From the IMG/VR virus record IMGVR_UViG_3300031673_000490, positions 1-23,671 of that record: 23,671 nucleotides of DNA; one strand, given 5' to 3'. The notes under the pieces were generated by a model. That model made no database searches and was not told the origin of the DNA. It saw nothing but the letters and a program-made list of their open reading frames with translations. The translations under genes were made by a program, and so were the position numbers. The stretch is from a virus. Positions 6,860 to 14,990 of the stretch are shown here, in pieces (the stretch's first letter is position 1; the number at the start of each line of letters is the position of its first letter).

Positions 6860-6872
6860 GGCTATTTACTCC

Positions 6873-9800
6873 TTACATTCCCGCCGCACCAAATGGACAT
6901 GGGTAAACTCCGATAGTCAAATAATTTTCTATCCAATAATCACAATCAGTTATATCAGGACATACCCAACTTGGCTTTGTTGTATATGCACCAGCTTTGG
7001 GATAGACATCAAAGTCCCAACTTGCTCCGGCGTTATAGTTTATACCTGCATCTATGGAAGGCCATCCTTCGTTTGTTAGGGCAGCTTCCTTGTATATGTG
7101 CACAGCGTTTGCGTTTGGTTCGGTGACTTCATAGAGTTTGAGGTTGTCTAACCAGATTTCTTCGCCTGCGGCCATATTATCAAATCTAATGGTATCTGTA
7201 GCCTTGGAATATGTAAAATATAATTCAAAAGCAAGGAATTCCGTAGAAGTAATCGTAACACTATCTGATGTTCCCCATAATGGTGATGCATGTCTTATTT
7301 CAATAACAACCGAATCGCCTGCACCAACTTTAGCCTCTCCGATTAGTTTATACATTTTTGTTATGGTCGGATCGATACTTAAATCCCTTGAGCCCCTTAA
7401 AACGTTACTTGCCCCCTCCGCAGTATCCACCCAAGTAGTATGCAACGCTCCGTCATCAATCTCTATCGTGTTTGCACCGTAGGGAAGCCAGTAGATGTCA
7501 ACAGGATACACCTTATCATCAGCATCCAGGGTTACATTAGTCCCCGTAGCTATGAACGTAGTGCCGACATCATTATCTGGCGCACCGTCAAGCGTGAAGT
7601 TCTCTCCGTCCTGAGCACTAATTTCATACATTGTGCCTACAGTCAGACTTCCAGAAGACAGTTCAGCAAGTCTTAAATCAGCAAGTGTAAATCCTCCCTT
7701 GTCCCCTGTACCGCCAGACCCACCGTCCTGGTCGAACAGGTTAGCACCTAATACCTCTCCCGTCCCTGCTTCACCGATATAGCCAACTGCCTGGACACCA
7801 GTTCCATCGTCAACTATGAGTCGGTTGCCGGTGCCTGCGTAAGCAGCTACCAGCCCCCCAGCATCATGAAACCAGGCCTGTCCATCTACAAAGCTGCCAC
7901 GCATCTCAGTAGCTCCTGATTCATCTTCAAGAGAAATATCTTCTATATATGTGCCAGCTTTACAACAAGGCGAACCAGCTTGGAGTGTGAAGTCACCTCC
8001 TGCGGCGTTGGTGAAGAGGGGGTCGGATATCGAAGAATTAGCATCCCCAGAAATTGCAGTTTTCCAATCACCAAATTCTGACGTATCATAACCGGTTGCA
8101 TCTAATAAAAATAAATCACCGGCGGCTTTATAGTAAATATTAGAATCAAACGTGGCAGCGGGACCTGGATCAGCCGCAACACAATAAAATTGAGTAGCAT
8201 AAACTATATTATTTTTGAATATATTGCCTGTATCACTCCCATCTCCAACCATATCAATCTCAGCCAAATGGTCAGCAGTATGGTTAGCGCTTCGATTCTG
8301 CCCATTATTATATAGTGTGTTGCTATAAAGTACGTTTCCACCTTCATTCAGGACTCTTAACCCAGAACCATCATTTCCATAGCAAATATTTCCATAGACC
8401 TCATTTCCTCCACCATAATCCAATATAATACCATTACCATCCTGCATAGGTTCTTCGGTTCTTTTTGTCTGTGTGTCATACACAAGATTGAATCTAACTA
8501 TATTATTCTGTCCTTGTGAATTATTATCTGCACCATCATAGACGCTGATTCCGCTATCACTCTGAGGCGCATCAGGGTTTATCCCATTATTATATACTTT
8601 GTTATATTCAATAATAACATTATTAGCCTGGCTCAGAATACCACAACCACCATTACTGTGGGTTATATTGTGCGCCACTATAACATAGGAAGTATCTATA
8701 ACCGTGATTCCCTCGGCTGGCGAATTTGTATGACAGATATTATAGGAAATGACATTTTCAGTTCCATCACCACCATCTGTGATTCGCATTCCTCTGTAGT
8801 TGCCAGAAACAGTATTCGCATAACCTGCTGCCCCACCAATAGTAATGCTCTGACCATCATATAGTCGTATCCCATCATAATAACCGCTTATCGTACAACT
8901 CCTCACATAGCAATCAGTTGGATCGGCAGCGGCTACATCGTCAAAAGATATTCCCTTGCCCGTCCCAAGTCCAACTGCTGTGACATCATTAATAATTACA
9001 TCATTGCACGCGCCTTCAATATGAACAGAACCGTCACTACCAGAATTGGAATATTTGACTGTAATCCCATCAACTGTAACGTAATCTTTTGTGGCAATAA
9101 CAATACAGGAATTTCTTTGTCCCGCTTCGAGCACTCCAATATCAGGGTCTTCCCCAACATTGACATATAATACATCACCAGCCCAATCCCATTCATTGAG
9201 GGCCACACCTATTGTTGCCCCATCATTTGCGGTTAAAACTGTGCCGTCATAAACCACACCAATGGGTTCTGTGGTAATACCTGCTTTCTCATATCCTGCG
9301 CCACCATTTGGGCCATTTCCCGTCGTTCCAACTTTTGCATTATCTATATATATAGTAGCTGATGTAATATCCGTAAAGGTACTGCCGAGTTTTATTAGGT
9401 CTACTTTTATTGTATTGTTATCCACATTTGTCAGGTTGATAATTTCGACATCGTTTGCCCATGCTTGAACAATACCATCGTTTGTATCCACAGTTGTTGC
9501 AGCTTTATAATGAACGACAATATTGTAGGCTGTATCAGCACTAACCGAAACAGATGACAATGAGGTTTGGGCACCAGCATCATTATTATATCTCGATTGA
9601 AAGTATAAGGTTCCTCCAGATTCTTTCACATCAACGACAGAACCAAGTCCAATAGAAGCATCCCATATTCCAATTATACTCTCAATATACTGTCCTACCC
9701 CCCATGTATACCCAGATACTAAATAAAAATCTGTTGACGACCAATATTCCGTTCTCTCAGTTAAAACTTTAGTTATTCTGTCAGCAGCCCCCGCAACAGT

Positions 9801-10259
9801 AATTTCTACTCGACTATTTTGACAAAGTGCGTCTCCATTTACTGTCCAGCCATCACATCCATCATCAAAGTCGTCATCAATTTCTTCCGAACCAGAACTC
9901 GCAGATGAACCGCTTGCACTCCATGTAGTCAGAGTATCAGCTGCATTGATGATAGGGGCGGCACCTTCTCCATAAGCTCCGATAGTAAATTGATGCCCTG
10001 AGGTTCCATTCGCTCCAACCGTGAACTGCTCTCGCCAGGTATCACCTCGATTGAACAAAAGGAAATTATCAGACTGGTCACCTGTAAGTGCCGCTTGAGC
10101 CGCCGCTATGGTTGCGAAAGCGGCCTGTGCTCCTGTCAACTCAGTAGTCGTCCCATCGCCCCCAGCGGAGTCGGTATCAATATAATAATTGGTAGCCCAC
10201 GCCTGGCCACATAATCCTAAAATCAATATCAAGCCAATAACTAAGATTAATTTTTTCAT
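6873..10259 (-). CDS. Large secreted-type right-handed beta-helix protein (pectin-lyase fold), putative tail spike or polysaccharide-binding/degrading protein
   Basis: 1128 aa. Residues 1-22 are a clear Sec signal peptide (MKK, hydrophobic core, AWA before T23). Next comes YYIDTDSAGGDG...FNRGDTWREQ, the usual opening of bacterial extracellular beta-helix proteins. Residues about 125-315 (CDGWTVNGDALCQ...ATIYIDNAKVG) look like an inserted concanavalin/LamG-type sandwich. From about 375 to 770 there are parallel beta-helix rungs rich in NxIxYNxxxxN patterns (IVAHNITHSNGGCGI, NVIIEYNKVYNNGI, GNEVYGNICYGNDGSGL), closed by a DPLFTNAAGGDFTLQAGSPC segment typical of these helices. The last about 350 residues are a beta-rich tail. 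In phages this fold serves tail spikes. The signal peptide is odd for a virion protein. Start ATG overlaps the upstream stop by one base (TAATG) after GGAGG. No catalytic residues could be assigned. Confidence 0.85.
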   Translation of the reverse strand: MKKLILVIGLILILGLCGQAWATNYYIDTDSAGGDGTTTELTGAQAAFATIAAAQAALTGDQSDNFLLFNRGDTWREQFTVGANGTSGHQFTIGAYGEGAAPIINAADTLTTWSASGSSASSGSEEIDDDFDDGCDGWTVNGDALCQNSRVEITVAGAADRITKVLTERTEYWSSTDFYLVSGYTWGVGQYIESIIGIWDASIGLGSVVDVKESGGTLYFQSRYNNDAGAQTSLSSVSVSADTAYNIVVHYKAATTVDTNDGIVQAWANDVEIINLTNVDNNTIKVDLIKLGSTFTDITSATIYIDNAKVGTTGNGPNGGAGYEKAGITTEPIGVVYDGTVLTANDGATIGVALNEWDWAGDVLYVNVGEDPDIGVLEAGQRNSCIVIATKDYVTVDGITVKYSNSGSDGSVHIEGACNDVIINDVTAVGLGTGKGISFDDVAAADPTDCYVRSCTISGYYDGIRLYDGQSITIGGAAGYANTVSGNYRGMRITDGGDGTENVISYNICHTNSPAEGITVIDTSYVIVAHNITHSNGGCGILSQANNVIIEYNKVYNNGINPDAPQSDSGISVYDGADNNSQGQNNIVRFNLVYDTQTKRTEEPMQDGNGIILDYGGGNEVYGNICYGNDGSGLRVLNEGGNVLYSNTLYNNGQNRSANHTADHLAEIDMVGDGSDTGNIFKNNIVYATQFYCVAADPGPAATFDSNIYYKAAGDLFLLDATGYDTSEFGDWKTAISGDANSSISDPLFTNAAGGDFTLQAGSPCCKAGTYIEDISLEDESGATEMRGSFVDGQAWFHDAGGLVAAYAGTGNRLIVDDGTGVQAVGYIGEAGTGEVLGANLFDQDGGSGGTGDKGGFTLADLRLAELSSGSLTVGTMYEISAQDGENFTLDGAPDNDVGTTFIATGTNVTLDADDKVYPVDIYWLPYGANTIEIDDGALHTTWVDTAEGASNVLRGSRDLSIDPTITKMYKLIGEAKVGAGDSVVIEIRHASPLWGTSDSVTITSTEFLAFELYFTYSKATDTIRFDNMAAGEEIWLDNLKLYEVTEPNANAVHIYKEAALTNEGWPSIDAGINYNAGASWDFDVYPKAGAYTTKPSWVCPDITDCDYWIENYLTIGVYPCPFGAAGM

Positions 10260-11524
10260 TAATCCTCCGGTCCTGCATCTGTATTAACACCTTGAACCGT
10301 ATAGGTGAAATACTGCCAGCTTGCGTCTGCTATTTGCATACGCTTAACCATAAAGGCAGATCCAACAGTTGCCGATGAAAGTATGCAATCGTTAGCATCC
10401 AAGGGTGTTCCGTCGTGTGTAAAAATTTCTCCAGCAGGAGGACAAAGTTCGATTTGGAAAGCTTCCGATGTTTCGACCGCAAACTTGATGGGGTAACTTA
10501 CGGCAACAAGAATGATATCGGTTTCCTCACCAGCCCCTTGATTGTTTATTGCTGAATTGGCAAGCATGTTGGCTTCTGAAAATGCTGTCTGTGACGCGGC
10601 GTTTGTAAAGGGTAATGTACTGAATTCCCTCGGCTTATTCCATGTAGGAGCAGCCGCACCATTAGCGGTTAGCTGGTATGTAGCAGTTCCAGCAGCCAAC
10701 CAGACAGGATTTGCAGCCGCGGCTCCAATCAGTACTTCTCCGGCAGCGCCAACAGCCGTTGCTTCAAAAGCGCCCGCGGTTGCCCCGATTAAAATTCCAC
10801 CATCGGTAAAGGTTCCGGCTCCTGAACCACCTGCCGGAACGCCAATCTGTGTACCTGGTGAGGCATTGATAATGGCTATGATCTCATCGTCTGAATCTAC
10901 CAACGCGGCAACAGCATTAAGCTCAGCCTGACTCGCCAGGTCGGTTTCACCATCAAGCAAATTCAATTCTGCAAATCCCAATGTCTCAGCAACCCCCCCT
11001 AATAGAGCCCACTGGTTGGCTGAAATGGTAGTCTCTCCAATAGTCTCAAGTTCTCTGAATTCAGTCAGAGTGACTAATGCGCCATCTAATGGTGTATTTA
11101 TCTCTGATGCTGAAGCGCTAATATCCTGTACCTGAGAGATATTTGTAATAGTAAGGGTATCCACAACATCTCCATCGGGAACATCAGTTCCACCTGCACG
11201 ATAAATATAAGCTGTTCCGATGGTGTTAGCTGTTGGAAGGTCTGACACGATTTCCCACCGGCCCGCTCCGGCTTCGTCATCAGGAGTGATTACGAGCGGA
11301 GAATTTTCTTCAGCCGAACTCGAACTTTCAAACCGATACAGATAAAAGACCTTTGCGTCGGTAATGACCAAACACAAATCCCCATCTACCAAGTCGGCAT
11401 AAGGAATGTTGTCAACGGATTTCGTACTGCCTATTAAATTTACGCGGCCATACATTTTGGTGGCGGCTGCCCATCCTGTGGTTGCAGTAAAAAAGATGAT
11501 TAATATTGCAATTAATTTTTTCAT
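10259..11524 (-). CDS. Secreted-type fibre-like phage protein
   Basis: 421 aa with a clear Sec signal peptide (MKKLIAILIIFFTATTGWAA, cut near residue 20). Residues about 43-95 (YADLVDGDLCLVITDAKVFY followed by LVITPDDEAGAGRWEIV) match a module found at the ends of phage tail-fibre-like proteins, where 'GD...V.D..V..Y.yd..S...E..P..I.PDD..G.GRW'. The middle is Ala/Gly-rich (GGILIGATAGAFEATAVGAA and similar), a fibre shaft style. The C-terminal region (FAVETSEAFQIELCPPAGE) is probably a beta-sandwich knob. RBS AAAGGAG precedes ATG 11524. It follows a terminator and is coupled (TAATG) to the beta-helix gene, so the two signal-peptide proteins form a unit. Role is inferred as surface recognition. 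Confidence 0.7.
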   Translation of the reverse strand: MKKLIAILIIFFTATTGWAAATKMYGRVNLIGSTKSVDNIPYADLVDGDLCLVITDAKVFYLYRFESSSSAEENSPLVITPDDEAGAGRWEIVSDLPTANTIGTAYIYRAGGTDVPDGDVVDTLTITNISQVQDISASASEINTPLDGALVTLTEFRELETIGETTISANQWALLGGVAETLGFAELNLLDGETDLASQAELNAVAALVDSDDEIIAIINASPGTQIGVPAGGSGAGTFTDGGILIGATAGAFEATAVGAAGEVLIGAAAANPVWLAAGTATYQLTANGAAAPTWNKPREFSTLPFTNAASQTAFSEANMLANSAINNQGAGEETDIILVAVSYPIKFAVETSEAFQIELCPPAGEIFTHDGTPLDANDCILSSATVGSAFMVKRMQIADASWQYFTYTVQGVNTDAGPED

Positions 11525-11556
11525 ATCACTCCTTTAGAAACTCTATCCCACTTGGT

Positions 11557-11592
11557 AGTAAAAAAGGGCGAACGGTCAGACCGCCGCCCTTT
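11557..11592 (-). terminator. Rho-independent terminator after the small virion genes
   Basis: Outer stem AAAGGGCG (11563-11570) pairs with CGCCCTTT (11585-11592); an inner stem CGGTC/GACCG extends it. On the minus strand the hairpin is followed by a run of six T (11565-11560). It separates the 203-aa gene from the signal-peptide gene pair, so those genes need read-through or their own promoter; I see no clear promoter in the gap. Confidence 0.85.
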
Positions 11593-11620
11593 AGAACAAA
11601 TTAGTCAGACTTTTTTCTTG

Positions 11621-12232
11621 TTATATAGGCACTTCTTCCCAGGATATCCCAAGACTTACAGATACACCGGCTGCGCCTATCGCTCCTATGACTGTTGCGG
11701 TTCCTGGGGCAGACGCAAAAGCACCCTTCAGATCACCAGCCATGAGTTCAGAACCTTCCGTATCGATGGTCGCTGCATTTACAAATAACGGCCAAACAGC
11801 TACAGGAGCCAGTATTGTAGCTACAGAATAAGCTCTCGCTACGCCTACGGTTAGACCTGTACTTGCCGTTAAAAGTGTTCTCCCCGTTAATGTCGCTGCT
11901 GTGAGACCACCTGGTACAGTTAGTTGTGTGCCAACCGCCAGCACCATACCTGTCAAAGCCGCTGATATGGTATGAACCTGAGCGGACCAGAGATGCCATA
12001 CCAGATTATATCCGCTCAATGCGGGATTATGCACAATCAGCCCGACTGCTGCTGTTGCATCGAAAAGAGCAACATTCTGATCCTCACAATAGGCAAAATA
12101 TTCATTCCCGCGAAGGGTTTGATTTCGATAATCTCCACCGCCTCCTGACACAATGAGAGAACCATCTGCATCAGATACCAGTGGATTTTTTGTTCCTTCT
12201 GCTGCTGTTATAGCTCCAACTCTTGCATACAT
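11621..12232 (-). CDS. Putative virion protein, Gly/Ala/Thr-rich (capsid-associated?)
   Basis: 203 aa. It opens MYARVGAITAAEG with a following VSDADGSLIVSGGGGDYRNQ, then a hydrophobic beta-rich body full of small residues (TGMVLAVGTQLTVPGGLTAA; TLTGRTLLTASTGLTVGVAR), ending SLGISWEEVPI. The style resembles head-fibre or decoration proteins encoded just after major capsid genes, where the last strand is often '..glsWeE.P.'. No signal peptide or true membrane helix. GGAGG ten bases before ATG 12232 supports the start. The gene ends 28 bp before a strong terminator, making it the last gene of the head segment. The function is an inference from position. Confidence 0.6.
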   Translation of the reverse strand: MYARVGAITAAEGTKNPLVSDADGSLIVSGGGGDYRNQTLRGNEYFAYCEDQNVALFDATAAVGLIVHNPALSGYNLVWHLWSAQVHTISAALTGMVLAVGTQLTVPGGLTAATLTGRTLLTASTGLTVGVARAYSVATILAPVAVWPLFVNAATIDTEGSELMAGDLKGAFASAPGTATVIGAIGAAGVSVSLGISWEEVPI

Positions 12233-12263
12233 AATTTTATACCTCCTATGTTAACTCATAATT

Positions 12264-12446
12264 TTAAATTGCCGTTTCAAGGGCATAGATTAATCTTAAA
12301 TCCGGTTCCCACATACCATCATAAAAGATATATTGTTCTCCGGTATCAATACAATGGTACGTTGAACCTTCCGGTGGAGCCGTGGGAAAGGTATCTGTTG
12401 CTAAACCTTGAAACCGTTGAATTGTGGTGACAAGTTTTTCTGCCAT
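12264..12446 (-). CDS. Small phage protein (60 aa), probable virion component
   Basis: 60 aa. It has the pattern TTIQRFQGLATDTFPTAPPE followed by STYHCIDTGEQYIFYDGMW. The 'fp...P.Gs.....DTG..Y.y.g..W' part is frequent in phage fibre and decoration proteins and probably forms a small beta-hairpin module. A very strong SD (GGAGGTGA) lies five bases before ATG 12446, and the gene is tightly packed (14 bp from its upstream neighbour), so it is real despite its size. Precise role unknown. Confidence 0.65.
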   Translation of the reverse strand: MAEKLVTTIQRFQGLATDTFPTAPPEGSTYHCIDTGEQYIFYDGMWEPDLRLIYALETAI

Positions 12447-12460
12447 GATGTCACCTCCCG

Positions 12461-12997
12461 TTAATATGCTGCTTCTACATAAGCACCAGCAGACATTGGA
12501 ACATAGAACAGCGAATGAAAAACACTGCCCGTCAACATATCGGCGGTTGTGGTTAAATGACCGATGGTTGAATCGGCATCTCTATATCCAACGACTATCG
12601 GATCACCAAGACCAACCGCCACATCTGACACGCCTGCGCTGCCCGTAATCTGATGATTTGACCCGGCTACAGCACCACCTCCCCAGATTACTCTTGTGCC
12701 TTCTGTCATGTTTGCAATGGATAAACTTACCAGTCCCAGCGGTGTTGCTGCTATCGCCCCACCTGTATGTAAAAGACATGAATAATTATATTGGAATAAT
12801 GTTAAAGCCGCTCCCAATAATACCGTTACTTCCATGAACAAATGCTTCAAAAGAATTGTCCCGTGAACATTGAAATCCTCGACTTGTGCTTGATGTAGAT
12901 GTACCAAATCGGACACATCCACAACGGATGTATCAACTCGCATACCTAAAATAAGGTCCGCGATTCTTGCTCTTGTACTCGGTGCATAGTTTGCCAT
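12461..12997 (-). CDS. Putative virion protein downstream of the major capsid gene
   Basis: 178 aa, no family recognised. The first about 50 residues are partly helical (STRARIADLILGMRVDTSVV, then VHLHQAQVEDFNVHGTILLK). The rest is beta-rich and hydrophobic with Gly/Ala turns (IAATPLGLVSLSIANMTEG, VIWGGGAVAGSNHQITGSAG), ending FYVPMSAGAYVEAAY. There is no signal peptide. GGAGG precedes ATG 12997. It is preceded by a hairpin (13026-13049) and lies among small genes that follow the capsid gene, so a decoration, head-fibre or minor capsid role is plausible but unproven. Confidence 0.6.
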   Translation of the reverse strand: MANYAPSTRARIADLILGMRVDTSVVDVSDLVHLHQAQVEDFNVHGTILLKHLFMEVTVLLGAALTLFQYNYSCLLHTGGAIAATPLGLVSLSIANMTEGTRVIWGGGAVAGSNHQITGSAGVSDVAVGLGDPIVVGYRDADSTIGHLTTTADMLTGSVFHSLFYVPMSAGAYVEAAY

Positions 12998-13025
12998 TTG
13001 TCAGCCTCCTATTTTTAATTGTTTT

Positions 13026-13049
13026 GGGCGGCCATATTTCAGGCCGCCC
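13026..13049 (-). other. Perfect GC-rich intergenic hairpin (attenuator or RNA-processing element)
   Basis: GGGCGGCC (13026-13033) and GGCCGCCC (13042-13049) form an 8-bp perfect stem with an 8-nt loop, in the gap between the 177-aa and 178-aa genes. On the minus strand it is followed by AAAACAATT, not a T run, so it is not a normal intrinsic terminator. It may protect the 3' end of the capsid message or attenuate expression. Confidence 0.7.
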
Positions 13050-13072
13050 CGGTTAGTTGTTAGTTATATCCA

Positions 13073-13606
13073 TTATGCTTTCTTTACGGACTCCTGAACC
13101 GCACCCTGATAACGCCCACCACTGCAAATAGCAAAAAATGTGGTCAGACATCCAGCCCCGGCATTTTTAATATCGAGTCGGAAGCCAATATGCCCTGAAA
13201 TCAACTGATCAGCTTCAAGGGAAATTATGTAAACGATATTGGTTACACCGGCTACAGGGATAAGCCCAGTAGCAGCTACAGTAACAGCCGTCCGAGGACC
13301 AACGATATCGTTCCCGTCAATGGTTTGGTCAGTCGGAAGGGCAAGAGTTCCCATTGGGTAATAACTGAATGGGATCTTCGTTGCCGTAGTCGGAGCCCCG
13401 GCGAGTGCTGTCCAATTGCTGCATGATTCAACGGTAATGACCGCAGCGGCCAGCGGATCTGTCCCAAACAAGACGAAAAAATCCACATGATTCCAGTACT
13501 GCATATTTACAACAGGCAGATGATGATCGGCTCCGTTTAACTCGTGGGCATGATCAAGCAGTTGCACAAAATGCCCTTCTTCTGGTATACAAAATCCTTT
13601 TCCCAT
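13073..13606 (-). CDS. Putative capsid decoration/stabilisation protein
   Basis: 177 aa, directly after the major capsid gene, the usual place for a decoration protein. It begins MGKGFCIPEEGHFVQLLD, then HHLPVVNMQYWNHVDFFVLF. It then follows the order of a beta-sandwich seen in phage capsid-surface proteins: a strand with VITVESCSNW, a KIPFSYYPMG turn, NIVYIISLEADQL, GHIGFRLDIKNA, and a final FFAICSGGRYQG strand. The connector insertion at 2550-3767 shows a comparable strand order (DVKIQ, TDWTGGGFIQVTDA, KQYIRTVAKV), hinting at a shared fold. GGAGG eight to nine bases before ATG 13606. Decoration is inference from position and fold style. Confidence 0.6.
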   Translation of the reverse strand: MGKGFCIPEEGHFVQLLDHAHELNGADHHLPVVNMQYWNHVDFFVLFGTDPLAAAVITVESCSNWTALAGAPTTATKIPFSYYPMGTLALPTDQTIDGNDIVGPRTAVTVAATGLIPVAGVTNIVYIISLEADQLISGHIGFRLDIKNAGAGCLTTFFAICSGGRYQGAVQESVKKA

Positions 13607-13627
13607 GATAAAACCTCCTAATTTTAT

Positions 13628-13647
13628 TCCGGGGAGTAACCCCCGGA
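13628..13647 (-). other. Intergenic hairpin after the major capsid gene
   Basis: TCCGGGG (13628-13634) and CCCCGGA (13641-13647) form a 7-bp stem with a 6-nt loop, just after the capsid stop. The next gene's AGGAGG follows within about ten bases and there is no T run, so it is more likely an mRNA-stability or partial attenuation element than a full terminator. Confidence 0.65.
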
Positions 13648-13656
13648 TATTAATTG

Positions 13657-14976
13657 TTATCTGCTTTCCAATGCAATAAAATGACCCTGTGTATAATCAG
13701 AACCACCTTTAAAAGGCGTTAATGGCGTTGCCCTCACAGGCTGTCCATCCATTCTGGTAATAAAACGCAGGATTTGCTGGTCCGTCAGGAATTCGACATG
13801 AATAGAAACGTCCTGCCTCATCCCGCCTTTCCTTGCCAGAATATACCCATTAGACAAATCCGCCAAAACGATATCTCCGGTTGTACCCATTGTAGCGCAT
13901 TGCTGAATTGGAACGACTGGGCGTCCGAATAAAGTTCCATAAGGCTGTCCAGAAAGCCCACCGGCTGGCATATAAACCGGAACACCACCAGTACCCACTG
14001 AAATACTCATCGTAAACAACTGAGGCTCGACATTCTGATTGATAAGCCATACAGCATTAGACCTGCTTTCAGCAAATATGCGGGAATACATATTTATAAC
14101 ATTTTCCGCGATAACCGTTGCACCCTGGCCGTCCTCTTTATCAACACTTACGAGGCCACCGCCATTCATAATGCCAAGACATTCACCGGCGCCAGTACCC
14201 TGAAAAATCTGGTCATCCATTTTGAACGCAAAGGCTGATTCAAATCCCTGACGGACCCAGCCTTCAAGGGCCACCATGTCAGACATAAGCTCCTCAGTCA
14301 GGTAGCAAATGCCAGCCATCTTATGGAGGTTCAACTCAATTCGCCTGAATTTCGGCTTCGATGCCGTTATGGTTCCGCCCTCATCAACCATGTAAACCTG
14401 GATTCCACCCCATAGATTAGATACGCGCGAGCTTTCATCAACACCGTTCAGCTTGATCGAATTTGAATTGCTTGAGATCTCAATGGTTCTGCATCGTTGT
14501 GCAAGTTGAGAAATCTGCACCGCACCATCAAGCAGTTCATTTGAGAAATCGCTTTGGATCATGAAAGCCCCATCACTGGGGACCGTTTCACCAAGGCCCG
14601 TTGCCGCATTTCGTATATTCAAAAGTCTTGGGTCTACCCTTCCACCCTTGACGCTTGCCTGAATAACAGCGGCCACTTGTTCGCCAAGAGAACCGAACTT
14701 GTCCTTATCCCGTATCTTAATCCCGCTGCCCTTGTTCTCATTTTTCGGTTGCGTTTGCGGGGTTCCCGGTCGTTCTAACTCGGCTGCAATGCGCTCCTGC
14801 CTTTCCATTGTTTTAATAATGTCCTGATATTCTTTTACTGTGTCCATGATCTCATTTTTGTAAATAAGTTCCTCTTTCGTGAGATCGCGGTTTTCATTGA
14901 CACACTGAGCATCAATGCTCGCGGATTTTGCCATCAAAACCCGAATGTCTTCCTTATATTGGGTAACTGTCTTCAT
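13657..14976 (-). CDS. Major capsid protein, HK97 fold, with N-terminal delta/scaffold domain
   Basis: 439 aa from ATG 14976, chosen because AAGGAGG lies eight bases upstream; an in-frame TTG at 14994 would overlap the RBS. Residues 1 to about 110 are charged coiled coil (ENRDLTKEELIYKNEIMDTV...QDIIKTMERQERIAAELERP), the delta domain that acts as an internal scaffold and is removed by the head protease in this family. The mature part begins around the GSLGEQVAAVIQA...DPRL region. It carries the usual order: ETVPSDGAFMIQSDFSNELL, the E-loop region, KMAGICYLTEELMSD, FAFKMDDQIFQGTGAGECLG, and PYGTLFGRPVVPIQQC...DLSNGYILARKGG. The C-terminus RFITRMDGQPVRATPLTPFKGG is characteristic. Located immediately after the ClpP-like protease, as expected. 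Confidence 0.93.
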   Translation of the reverse strand: MKTVTQYKEDIRVLMAKSASIDAQCVNENRDLTKEELIYKNEIMDTVKEYQDIIKTMERQERIAAELERPGTPQTQPKNENKGSGIKIRDKDKFGSLGEQVAAVIQASVKGGRVDPRLLNIRNAATGLGETVPSDGAFMIQSDFSNELLDGAVQISQLAQRCRTIEISSNSNSIKLNGVDESSRVSNLWGGIQVYMVDEGGTITASKPKFRRIELNLHKMAGICYLTEELMSDMVALEGWVRQGFESAFAFKMDDQIFQGTGAGECLGIMNGGGLVSVDKEDGQGATVIAENVINMYSRIFAESRSNAVWLINQNVEPQLFTMSISVGTGGVPVYMPAGGLSGQPYGTLFGRPVVPIQQCATMGTTGDIVLADLSNGYILARKGGMRQDVSIHVEFLTDQQILRFITRMDGQPVRATPLTPFKGGSDYTQGHFIALESR

Positions 14977-14990
14977 CTTAAATACCTCCT

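Noticed and set aside
6873-10259. Lipoprotein signal in the beta-helix protein
   Set aside because: The signal peptide contains LGLCG, but a lipobox needs a small residue just before the Cys; Leu there makes ordinary signal peptidase I cleavage after AWA more likely.
10542-10931. 129-aa plus-strand open frame
   Set aside because: Antisense to the Ala/Gly-rich part of the fibre-like gene; repetitive small-residue codons keep the opposite frame open.
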